DNA of 5,925 nucleotides from Verrucomicrobiales bacterium (GTDB taxonomy: Bacteria; Verrucomicrobiota; Verrucomicrobiia; Verrucomicrobiales; DEV007): NCBI GenBank assembly GCA_002684575.1, contig NYVP01000109.1:1-5925 (forward strand), given 5' to 3'. Position numbers and translations under genes: made by a program. Of this stretch, positions 1 through 5,925 are shown piece by piece. Under the pieces are notes generated by a model. That model was given only the letters and a program-made list of their open reading frames with translations, made no database searches and was not told the origin of the DNA. Position 1 is the first letter of the stretch. Each line of letters begins with the position of its first letter.

Positions 1-1474
1 TGGTATTTCCATCTTTGCCATCATTGATATGTTCTAGTTTATGAATTTCATACCCCTTTAGGTTGCCAGAGGAGAAGGCAGAGGCTCCATTTTTTGCTAA
101 GGCAACATTTTGACCGTTCGCATCAAAAACCCTCAACTCATCAATGCAAGGCTCACCACCGTTGGTTTGACGGATGGTAAATCGGATATGATTTGTTTTG
201 ATCTCCTTAAAGGTCTCGGTGTTCCCGACCGCATTAACCGCTTCCTTCTTAGGAGAAATCCCCTTGCTATTTGCTTCATTTTTGCTGGCGATTAATTTGA
301 GAGCTTGGAGGTCTCCATTAAGCTTTTGAGTCAGTTCTTCCAACTTTATGATAGCCAGTTTGTCTTTCTCTTTAGCCTTAATAGGGACAGCTCTTTCCCC
401 GTACTTCACACCTGAAAAAACAGCCTGCATCGCATAGTAATCTTTTTGAAGAATGGGATCAAACTTATGGTTATGGCATCTTGCACAGCCAACAGTCAAT
501 CCTAAGAATGCGGTTCCCGTGGTATTAATCATGTCAGCCATTTCATCATTTCGCTGCATGAGAGTAAGATTAATGTCTGGGCTCTTCACAATGTCATGCG
601 GCCCAGCAACGAGAAATCCAGTCGCCACATCCATGCCAACTGAGTCACCTGCAATTTGTTCAATGATGAACTGGTTATAAGGCTTGTCCTCGTTAAACGA
701 TCGAATGATGTAATCCCTAAAATGATAGGCCGTTAATCGCTCACGGTTAGTTTCAAAGCCATTGGTTTCAGCGAATCGAACAATGTCCAACCAGTGACGA
801 GCAAAACGCTCACCGTAATGGTGATTAGCAAGAACCTCGTCGACAACTGAAGGCCAATCGTTATCTGAAATTTGTTGTAGATGTTTTTTCAGCATCTCTT
901 CCGAAGGGGGAAGTCCATGCATTATTTGATAAATGCGGCGAATTAACTTTCGTGGATTTGAGTTCTTAGAGGGACTTAGCTCCTTACTAATCAATTTCTG
1001 TAAAATAAATTTATCAACTGCTGAGGTTCCCCAATCTTCCTCTGTTTGTGGTATTTCAGGTCTTTGCACTTTTTGAAATGACCAATGATCAGTTGAAAGT
1101 TCGACGGTCTTATCAGGTAAAGGCATTACGGCTCCCTCGTTAATCCATCGAACAAGAAGATCTTGTTCTTCAACGGTCAATTGTGGCTCTCCTTCAGGAG
1201 GCATTTTTTCATCGGCATCATCACTTTTAATAAAACTGATGATCAAACTCGATTCGGCATCTCCTTTAACCATCAATGGTTCCCCCGAACCACCTCCTTT
1301 AATTATTCCCTCAACTGTATCCAGTCTTAATTCACTGTTTTGTTTCTCTTTCCCATGACATTTGGAACATTTCGCCTGAAGTATTGGCAATATTTCTGAC
1401 TCAAAACTCTTAACACCAAAAGCGTTGGCAAGTAGTAACAAAAAGGGAATAGCGGTGAGAAAAAACCTCTTCAC
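1..1474 (-). CDS. Secreted PSCyt1-DUF1549 cytochrome-c-like protein, 3' end outside window
   Basis: Translating the minus strand from 1474 gives 491 uninterrupted codons that run off the left edge. The start is GTG: no in-frame ATG exists between it and an upstream stop, and a signal peptide follows directly (MKRFFLTAIPFLLLLANA, residues 1-18). Next comes a PSCyt1 domain with heme motif CSKCH (36-40) and a possible axial Met in KMPPEGE (M91). HWSF at 130-133 opens the linker into DUF1549, with AVDKFIL, LIRRIY, GLPPSEE, ARHWLDIVRFAETNGFE and FRDYIIRSFNEDKPYNQF. DUF1549 ends in the family signature CARCHNHKFDP, a second CxxCH at 330-334. A charged, probably coiled-coil stretch (about 366-400) leads to an F5/8-type-C-like insert (about 418 onward, with EPCIDELRVFD). 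Family members usually continue into DUF1553, which would lie off the window. Heme binding is inferred from the motifs; the biochemical role of the family is unknown. The gene is transcribed divergently from the sulfatase. Confidence 0.93.
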   Translation of the reverse strand, partial: MKRFFLTAIPFLLLLANAFGVKSFESEILPILQAKCSKCHGKEKQNSELRLDTVEGIIKGGGSGEPLMVKGDAESSLIISFIKSDDADEKMPPEGEPQLTVEEQDLLVRWINEGAVMPLPDKTVELSTDHWSFQKVQRPEIPQTEEDWGTSAVDKFILQKLISKELSPSKNSNPRKLIRRIYQIMHGLPPSEEMLKKHLQQISDNDWPSVVDEVLANHHYGERFARHWLDIVRFAETNGFETNRERLTAYHFRDYIIRSFNEDKPYNQFIIEQIAGDSVGMDVATGFLVAGPHDIVKSPDINLTLMQRNDEMADMINTTGTAFLGLTVGCARCHNHKFDPILQKDYYAMQAVFSGVKYGERAVPIKAKEKDKLAIIKLEELTQKLNGDLQALKLIASKNEANSKGISPKKEAVNAVGNTETFKEIKTNHIRFTIRQTNGGEPCIDELRVFDANGQNVALAKNGASAFSSGNLKGYEIHKLEHINDGKDGNT

Positions 1475-1483
1475 AGGAATTTT

Positions 1484-1512
1484 ATTATGGCTTCTTGTTG
1501 CCTGTTCGTCAA
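1484..1512 (-). promoter_or_regulatory. Sigma70-type promoter of the PSCyt1-DUF1549 gene
   Basis: On the minus strand a -35 box TTGACG (1512-1507; 5 of 6 to TTGACA) is followed after exactly 17 nt by a -10 box CATAAT (1489-1484; 5 of 6 to TATAAT). Transcription would start about 7 nt further on, near 1477, which is only a few bases before the GTG start at 1474. The mRNA would therefore be leaderless or nearly so, in line with the absence of a Shine-Dalgarno sequence upstream of that GTG. The promoter lies wholly within the 47-bp gap between the two divergent genes. This is inferred from sequence only. Confidence 0.6.
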
Positions 1513-1734
1513 GATAGTGAAATGACTCCCTATTCTATAAAATTATTGATATTGCTGAGTCTTTTGGCACTTTCCGCTGACAGTTTTTCACAGCAATTAG
1601 TGGCCCCGAAAGAAAGACCTAACGTCCTTCTACTTGTAGCAGATGATATGAACTGGGACAGTCCGGGTTGCTTTGGTGGAGCTGCTCCTAATATCACTCC
1701 TAACATTGACAGGCTGGCCAGTGAAGGCATTCGG

Positions 1735-1743
1735 TTTAAATGC
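1735..1743 (+). other. Frameshift site 1 in the sulfatase (short A run)
   Basis: The first sulfatase frame reads well through IDRLASEGIRF, then becomes nonsense at TTTAAATGC. The family pattern (RF-x-N-A-x-V before the Cys signature) resumes in another frame at AATGCTTATGTC, reading NAYVNISICTPSRS. Restoring AAAAA in place of AAA gives RFKNAYV with the usual spacing, so two A are most simply missing. One inserted A is the alternative and would leave one residue too few. Confidence 0.8.
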
Positions 1744-2278
1744 TTATGTCAATATATCTATATGCACTCCATCGAGAAGTGTAATGCTGACAGGGCTTTA
1801 TCCACAAAACAATGGAGCCAAAGCATTTCAGAGAATTTTGCCGAATATTCAAACATTGCCAAACATCCTCAACGATGAAGGCTTTCTTTGTGGAACTATT
1901 GGCAAACCTCTAAACCAACAGGAACTTTTTAAATGGTCGGTTACCTATCAATGGCAAGGAGTAGGTGACGAGGATGAGTGGGGAAGAGACCCTGAAGTTT
2001 ATCAAAAATTTTGTTACTCTTTTTTTCAATTGGCTAAAGATTCCAAACAGCCCTTTTTTTTGATGGCGAGCTCCCACGATCCTCACCGCCCTTACGGGGG
2101 AGGGAAAAGTGATAAACCTAATTTTGAAAGAAAACCATCATCCAAGATCTTCAATAGCGATGAGGTTACCATCCCAAAATTTATTCCTGACCTTCCTGAC
2201 ACAAGAAAAGAAATGGCAAATTATTGTACCTCGGTCCGAAGGCTAGATGATATGATGGGTACCATTCTTGATGAACTT

Positions 2279-2283
2279 AAAAA
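2279..2283 (+). other. Frameshift site 2 in the sulfatase (A run of five)
   Basis: Upstream the frame reads VRRLDDMMGTILDELK and then meets a stop at 2309-2311. The next frame carries YDNTIVIFMSDHGM, the expected continuation of a sulfatase. Reading AAAAAA instead of AAAAA here joins them as DELKKSDQYDNTIVIF without loss of family-conserved residues. A one-base deletion is therefore the simplest explanation. Confidence 0.82.
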
Positions 2284-2966
2284 TCAGATCAGTACGATAA
2301 CACTATTGTGATTTTTATGTCAGATCACGGCATGTCGTTACCCTTTGCGAAAGTTAACTGTTATGTTCAAAGTACAAAAACCCCACTCATTATCAGATGG
2401 CCTAAAGTCATAAAAAGCGGCATGGCCGACAATGAACATATGATTTCCACAGTTGACCTTATGCCGACTATTCTTGAGGCTGTCGAAGTTAAAACATCGG
2501 CTTCTTTCGATGGGAGATCATTTCTTCCTCTTCTCCTAGGAAAAACTCAAACTGGGTGGGATGCAGTCTATACGCAATTTAATCATATTCATGGCAGGAC
2601 CCCTTATCCCATGAGATCAATCATCACGAGGGATTATTCATATATCTTCAATCCATGGTCGAATGGAAAAAGAAGCTATAGAGCGGCACCCATGGCAGGT
2701 TTAACTTTTAAAGCTATGCAAAAAGCTGCCGAGAAGGATCCTCAAATAAAAGCTAGAGTTGATCACCTTGTGAAGCGTAGTCTCGAAGAATTTTACGATC
2801 TGAAAAAAGATCCTGACTCACTGAACAATATTTTAGGATCGAAGGATAAAGATTCCAATTATGATAAGGAAATCACAAATCTAAGAGAAAAACTTTTGAA
2901 ATGGATGGTAGAGTTCAAGGATCCAGTTCTTGATGCTTATAAAAACAGACATTCACCTGAATATTT

Positions 2967-2977
2967 AAAATTTTATG
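2967..2977 (+). other. Frameshift site 3 in the sulfatase (AAAATTTT run)
   Basis: The third frame reads HSPEYLKF and then a non-family tail YGRIHCQGES ending at 3006. Dropping one T from the run at 2971-2974, or one A just before it, continues as MEEFTAKARAEKEALVPYEK and ends at TAA 3053-3055. That charged, Lys/Glu/Ala-rich tail is what related bacterial sulfatases carry. The net length change over all three repairs (+2, +1, -1) makes the span exactly divisible by three. Confidence 0.72.
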
Positions 2978-3097
2978 GAAGAATTCACTGCCAAGGCGAG
3001 AGCTGAGAAAGAAGCATTAGTCCCTTATGAAAAAGCAAAAGGGTATCGTTTTTAACGTATCAGCCTCTATTTGAGGAACATAATAGCTGCATTTCAC

Positions 3098-3126
3098 TTG
3101 GAACTGTTTGGAAATATATGTAAAAT
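3098..3126 (+). promoter_or_regulatory. Sigma70-type promoter for the DUF1552 / DUF1592 gene pair
   Basis: TTGGAA (3098-3103; 4 of 6 to TTGACA) and TAAAAT (3121-3126; 5 of 6 to TATAAT) are separated by exactly 17 nt. The predicted start of transcription is near 3133, giving a leader of about 20 nt. This would let the two downstream genes be expressed independently of the broken sulfatase gene. It is inferred from sequence only; AT-rich spacers can produce such boxes by chance. Confidence 0.5.
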
Positions 3127-3136
3127 TAACCAATCC

Positions 3137-3141
3137 AAGGA
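3137..3141 (+). promoter_or_regulatory. Shine-Dalgarno-like site of the DUF1552 gene
   Basis: AAGGA is complementary to the anti-Shine-Dalgarno end of 16S rRNA and lies 12 nt before ATG 3154, longer than the usual 5-9 nt. No better site or in-frame start is nearby, and the Tat-type signal begins right at this ATG, so the start is retained. Confidence 0.4.
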
Positions 3142-3153
3142 CATTAATTACAT

Positions 3154-4509
3154 ATGAGTTTGACAAGAAGAAATTTTCTTAAAGTTAACGGAGCCGTTCT
3201 CACTTTACCTTTCATGCCTTCATTAGCCGGCGAAATCAAAAAGGGAGAAAAGCCGGCGAAAAAATTAGCCATGATGTATATTCCTAATGGAATTGTCAGA
3301 CGAGGTTTCTTTCCTGGTGAAGAGGAAGCAACTCTTCCTGGTTTCGTTGGTGGCTTTAATGCCGATAAGACCAAAAACAATGTAAGAAAACAAAATACAC
3401 CAGGCATTCACAAGCTGGAATTCACTTCGACTCAACAACCGCTTAAAGAGCACCACAAAGACGTCACTCTTGTAACCGGTATGGATAGAACATTTAAGAA
3501 TGGTCAAGATGTTCATGCCCAAGGGGCTTCATGTTATTTGACGAGCGTTTCACCAGAACAAGCTGTAGAGAAAGGGTGGAAATATCCTAATGGAAGAAGT
3601 TTGGATCAGGTCATTGGTGATCGCGTCGGAAGAGGCAATATTCTCAAAACTTTGGAAATTAGCTGTAATGGATTCGCCAAGCCCAAAGAAGATATTTATT
3701 TCAATAACATTTCATGGTACGGACCAGGAAAAATTGCCCCTTCTATTAAGGATCCTCAAAAATTATATGAACGCTTATTTATGGCGGATTCATATCAGAG
3801 TCATTTGACTGAGGTAACAGATCTTGTATTAGAAGACGCAAAGTCCCTCTCAAGGAAACTCGGTAATGAGGATAAACAAACTCTCAATGAATTCATGGAA
3901 ATGATCAGGAACATTGAGATTCGTATCGCCCGACAAAAGAAAATGATCAATGATGCCGACATTAGAATTCCTAAAAATGAAATTCTTCCAAGGGGAGAAT
4001 ATATCAAACTTCAGGCTGACTTGATGCTACTTGCCTTTCAAATGGGCATTACGAACATTAGTACATTCATGATCGGACCGGAAAGATGGGACGCAACATT
4101 ATTGTATGAAGGAGTCTTTCCAAAACCTGTCCAGCACCATAACATGACTCATAATCAGAAGGGTAACGGATGGAAAGAGTTACAAAAGATCGATATTTTC
4201 CATATGGAGCAATATGCTTATGTCATCTCAAGAATGAAGGAAATTAAGGAAGCTGACGGAAGTTCAATGCTTGATAATTCACTGGTCACCTATGGCGCAG
4301 CGCTCGGTGATGGAGCTACACACCAGTTTTTTGATCTTCCATTCATGATCGCAGGCAAGGGACAAGATCAAATTAAACAGGGCAGATTCATTCAGTGCAA
4401 GAGCGGCACTCTGAACTCAAATATGTGGTTATCATTAGCTAAATTAATGGGTGTAGAGATGGACAGTTTTGCTGATAGTAATGATGTCATCTCTGACCTC
4501 TGGACCTAA
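3154..4509 (+). CDS. DUF1552 (HXXSHH family) exported protein
   Basis: An intact 451-residue frame of normal family length. The N-terminus carries a Tat-type signal (TRRNFLK at 4-10, then a short hydrophobic stretch up to about residue 25), pointing to export in folded form. Family landmarks in order are KLAMMYIPNGI, the HAQGASCYLTSVSP segment, SLDQVIGDRVG, NNISWYGPG, and a helical LVLEDAKSL...KLG...EFMEMIRNIEIRI segment. Then come the family motif region HHNMTHN (328-334) and LVTYGAALGDGATHQFFDLPFMIAGKG (D386, H390). The usual HXXSHH signature reads H329-N-M-T-H333-N here, so Ser is Thr and the last His is Asn. The function of the family is unknown. Its usual genomic partner is a DUF1587/1592/1588 cytochrome-type protein, and here that gene follows 12 nt downstream, indicating an operon. 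The gene follows the sulfatase on the same strand after about 98 nt, with its own likely promoter. Confidence 0.92.
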   Translation: MSLTRRNFLKVNGAVLTLPFMPSLAGEIKKGEKPAKKLAMMYIPNGIVRRGFFPGEEEATLPGFVGGFNADKTKNNVRKQNTPGIHKLEFTSTQQPLKEHHKDVTLVTGMDRTFKNGQDVHAQGASCYLTSVSPEQAVEKGWKYPNGRSLDQVIGDRVGRGNILKTLEISCNGFAKPKEDIYFNNISWYGPGKIAPSIKDPQKLYERLFMADSYQSHLTEVTDLVLEDAKSLSRKLGNEDKQTLNEFMEMIRNIEIRIARQKKMINDADIRIPKNEILPRGEYIKLQADLMLLAFQMGITNISTFMIGPERWDATLLYEGVFPKPVQHHNMTHNQKGNGWKELQKIDIFHMEQYAYVISRMKEIKEADGSSMLDNSLVTYGAALGDGATHQFFDLPFMIAGKGQDQIKQGRFIQCKSGTLNSNMWLSLAKLMGVEMDSFADSNDVISDLWT

Positions 4510-4521
4510 GCTCATTTCCCA

Positions 4522-5925
4522 ATGCACATAGACTTCTATAAAGTCAGGAAACACCTGATATTACCTTTTTTATGGCTAGGTATTGCCCATTTATCAGCAA
4601 ATGATTTTGATTCATTTTTAAAGCCACTGTTTGAGCAAAACTGTTACAAGTGTCATGGAGGAGACAAGGTTAAAGGTAAGGTTAACATTAAAGAAATCTC
4701 AAATCTAAACCATTTGATGACTAAACCTGAGATGATTAAAGAAATCATCGAGGTGGTCGATGCTTTGGATATGCCTCCTGAGGATGAAACCCCTCTGAAA
4801 GATGAAGACAGAGAAAGGCTCATTACTTCTTTAAAAGGAATTCTGAAGACCTCCACGGCAAGTCAAAAAACCCAGAGCTCAAAACTAAGAAGGCTAAACA
4901 GATTTCAATACAACAACGCTGTTAAAGATCTTTTTAAATTGAATAGAGACGTCTTCAATCTACAGGAGAAATTGATGACCAGACATGACAACTACATCAT
5001 GGAGAAGAAAATGCCTGAAACAGTCAATGTCTCTTGTTTGTCTTTGAGACCCGAAGGAGGAATGAAAAATGTGGACGCTTTTCCTCAAGATCTCAGAGCA
5101 GAGCATGGATTTGATAACCAGGCCAACCAATTAACTCTTTCTCCACTTTTGCTTGATTCATTTCTAAAGCTTAGTGTCTCAATCCTCAATAGTCCTGACT
5201 TCAATGAATCAAATGTAGGAATTTGGAATCAATTTTTTAAAGAACCTAACGATAAGGAGGAGTTACTTTCTAAAATCGAAAATCGCCTCACTCCATTCAT
5301 GAAAATGGCCTTTCGAGGCCCAGTAGATAAAGCAACAATCAATCGCTATTCCAACTATACTTTCAGGAAAATAGAAGGTGGCCTTTCATTCACCGAAGGC
5401 ATGAAAAAAACAACATCGGCTATTCTTTCATCGCCTAGGTTTCTTTTCCGTTATGGCCATAATGGAGAAAACATCGATCCCTATGTTCTCGCTTCGAATC
5501 TTTCATTCTTTCTTTGGGGAAGCAGCCCGGATGAGAAGCTATTAGAGTTTGCGGAATCGGGTACTTTAGCCAACACCGACAAGCTTAATGAAGCCATAGA
5601 TCACATGTTCTCTAGTCCCAAAATTGAAAGATTTTTGGACACTTTTCCATCTCAATGGATGCAACTTGAAAATACTTTGGCTGTTACTCCGGACCCTGCA
5701 AAAGCAAGGTTATTTAGTATAGACAAAAATAATCCAGCAAGCTTGCAGATGATTCTTGAGCCTTTATTACTTTTCGACACAATATTTGTGGAGGATAGGC
5801 CTGTGATGGATCTCATTTCACCAGAATTTAGCTACAGGAGTGATTTCTTAAATTCTTGGTACGAGACAGAGTTAAAGCCTCCAAGCTTTGATCCAACTCC
5901 ACTCGTTGAAGAAAATCAAAAAAGG
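4522..5925 (+). CDS. Secreted PSCyt1-DUF1587-DUF1595-DUF1592 cytochrome-c-like protein, 3' end outside window
   Basis: From ATG 4522 there are 468 open codons to the right edge. Residues 7-26 form a signal peptide (KVRKHLILPFLWLGIAHLSA). A PSCyt1 domain follows with heme motif CYKCH (41-45) and a likely axial Met in LDMPPEDE (M84). DUF1587 starts at LRRLNRFQYNNAVKDLF (from 122) and continues through GFDNQANQLTLSPLLLDSFL. DUF1595 lies at about 250-315 (FRGPVDKATINRY, AILSSPRFLFRY). DUF1592 starts at YVLASNLSFFLWGSSPDEKLL (from 321) and reaches about 445. The last visible residues should enter DUF1588, and DUF1585 normally ends such proteins, so roughly the second half is outside. It is 12 nt behind the DUF1552 stop, so the two are surely co-transcribed. 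No Shine-Dalgarno sequence is visible, and translational coupling to the upstream gene is likely. Heme binding is inferred; the substrate or redox partner is unknown. Confidence 0.92.
   Translation, partial: MHIDFYKVRKHLILPFLWLGIAHLSANDFDSFLKPLFEQNCYKCHGGDKVKGKVNIKEISNLNHLMTKPEMIKEIIEVVDALDMPPEDETPLKDEDRERLITSLKGILKTSTASQKTQSSKLRRLNRFQYNNAVKDLFKLNRDVFNLQEKLMTRHDNYIMEKKMPETVNVSCLSLRPEGGMKNVDAFPQDLRAEHGFDNQANQLTLSPLLLDSFLKLSVSILNSPDFNESNVGIWNQFFKEPNDKEELLSKIENRLTPFMKMAFRGPVDKATINRYSNYTFRKIEGGLSFTEGMKKTTSAILSSPRFLFRYGHNGENIDPYVLASNLSFFLWGSSPDEKLLEFAESGTLANTDKLNEAIDHMFSSPKIERFLDTFPSQWMQLENTLAVTPDPAKARLFSIDKNNPASLQMILEPLLLFDTIFVEDRPVMDLISPEFSYRSDFLNSWYETELKPPSFDPTPLVEENQKR

Larger units (their letters stand above)
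1522..3055 (+). pseudogene. Secreted heparan-N-sulfatase-like (SGSH-type) sulfatase, broken by three frameshifts
   Basis: Four frame segments together read as one family S1 (formylglycine) sulfatase, closest in pattern to N-sulfoglucosamine sulfohydrolase. Adding two A near 1738, adding one A near 2279 and removing one T near 2971 gives an open frame of 511 residues ending at TAA 3053-3055, a normal length. ATG 1522 is preferred over in-frame TTG codons at 1495/1498 because a signal peptide (about 1-25) follows it. Numbered on the repaired protein: metal-binding D41-D42 (VADDMNWD); the C82-x-P-S-R86 signature whose Cys becomes formylglycine, with SVMLTG; K129 in IGK; H186 in SHDPHRP; D269-H270 in SDHG; K287 in STKTP; and FNPWSNG near the C-terminal domain. 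The expected His two or three residues after K129 is absent. As written no full protein can be made, so I call it a pseudogene. Sequencing error in an intact gene is the alternative. No sulfatase-maturing enzyme lies in the window. Confidence 0.85.

Noticed and set aside
110..680. Plus-strand open frames at 110-295 and 453-680 as small genes
   Set aside because: They lie inside the long, motif-rich minus-strand PSCyt1-DUF1549 gene and show no recognisable protein pattern or ribosome binding site.
1470..1498. TTCACA at 1470-1475 as the -35 box of a sulfatase promoter
   Set aside because: No -10-like hexamer lies 16-18 nt downstream, so no plus-strand promoter could be supported.
1495..1521. 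TTG codons at 1495/1498 as the sulfatase start
   Set aside because: They add a polar stretch (LPVRQDSE) before an otherwise normal signal peptide that begins at ATG 1522.
1735..2977. Programmed ribosomal frameshifting in the sulfatase
   Set aside because: Three shifts of mixed direction at ordinary short runs, without a canonical slippery heptamer plus pseudoknot, do not fit a programmed event, and sulfatases are not known to use one.
3064..3076. Inverted repeat CCTC-TATTT-GAGG after the sulfatase stop as a terminator
   Set aside because: The stem is only four base pairs and no T run follows, so it is not a convincing intrinsic terminator.
3144..4007. Minus-strand and alternative-frame open frames within the DUF1552 gene
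   Set aside because: They are antisense or out-of-frame shadows of a complete, family-conserved coding sequence.
4653..4856. Minus-strand 67-codon open frame
   Set aside because: It is antisense to the PSCyt1 domain of the downstream cytochrome-like gene; its Ser/Leu-rich content is a strand shadow.

Overview
The window looks like bacterial chromosomal DNA from the Planctomycetota-Verrucomicrobiota-Lentisphaerota (PVC) group. It is fairly AT-rich (about 40% GC by eye), so probably not a classic high-GC planctomycete; the exact lineage cannot be read from the sequence. The placement rests on gene content. Two 'planctomycete cytochrome c' (PSCyt1) proteins of the DUF1549 and DUF1587/1592 types, a DUF1552 protein and a sulfatase sit side by side, a combination typical of these phyla and usually tied to breakdown of sulfated polysaccharides.

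Layout. (1) Positions 1-1474, minus strand: the N-terminal 491 codons of a secreted PSCyt1-DUF1549 protein, running off the left edge. (2) 1475-1521: a 47-bp divergent intergenic region holding a good sigma70-type promoter for the minus-strand gene, which appears to be leaderless with a GTG start. (3) 1522-3055, plus: a secreted heparan-N-sulfatase (SGSH)-like sulfatase gene that is not open. Three small frameshifts (near 1738, 2279 and 2971) split it into four frame segments, and the conserved Gly-Lys-x-x-His active-site segment is shortened so that its His is absent. Repairing the three shifts gives a continuous protein of about 511 residues. (4) 3056-3153: a spacer with a good promoter and a Shine-Dalgarno-like site. 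(5) 3154-4509, plus: an intact DUF1552 (HXXSHH family) protein with a Tat-type signal. (6) 4522-5925, plus: the N-terminal 468 codons of a PSCyt1-DUF1587-DUF1595-DUF1592 protein, running off the right edge and 12 nt downstream of the DUF1552 stop, so almost certainly co-transcribed with it.

Working together (inference): all four products carry export signals. The sulfatase would remove sulfate from a glycan. The two cytochrome-type proteins and the DUF1552 protein are of unknown biochemical role but recur with sulfatases in PVC genomes. The sulfatase appears decayed, or badly sequenced, while its neighbours are intact over about 4.2 kb. No RNA gene, CRISPR array, insertion sequence or convincing terminator was seen. 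The main points for follow-up are the sulfatase lesions, the leaderless GTG start, and the altered HXXSHH motif (HNMTHN) in the DUF1552 protein.
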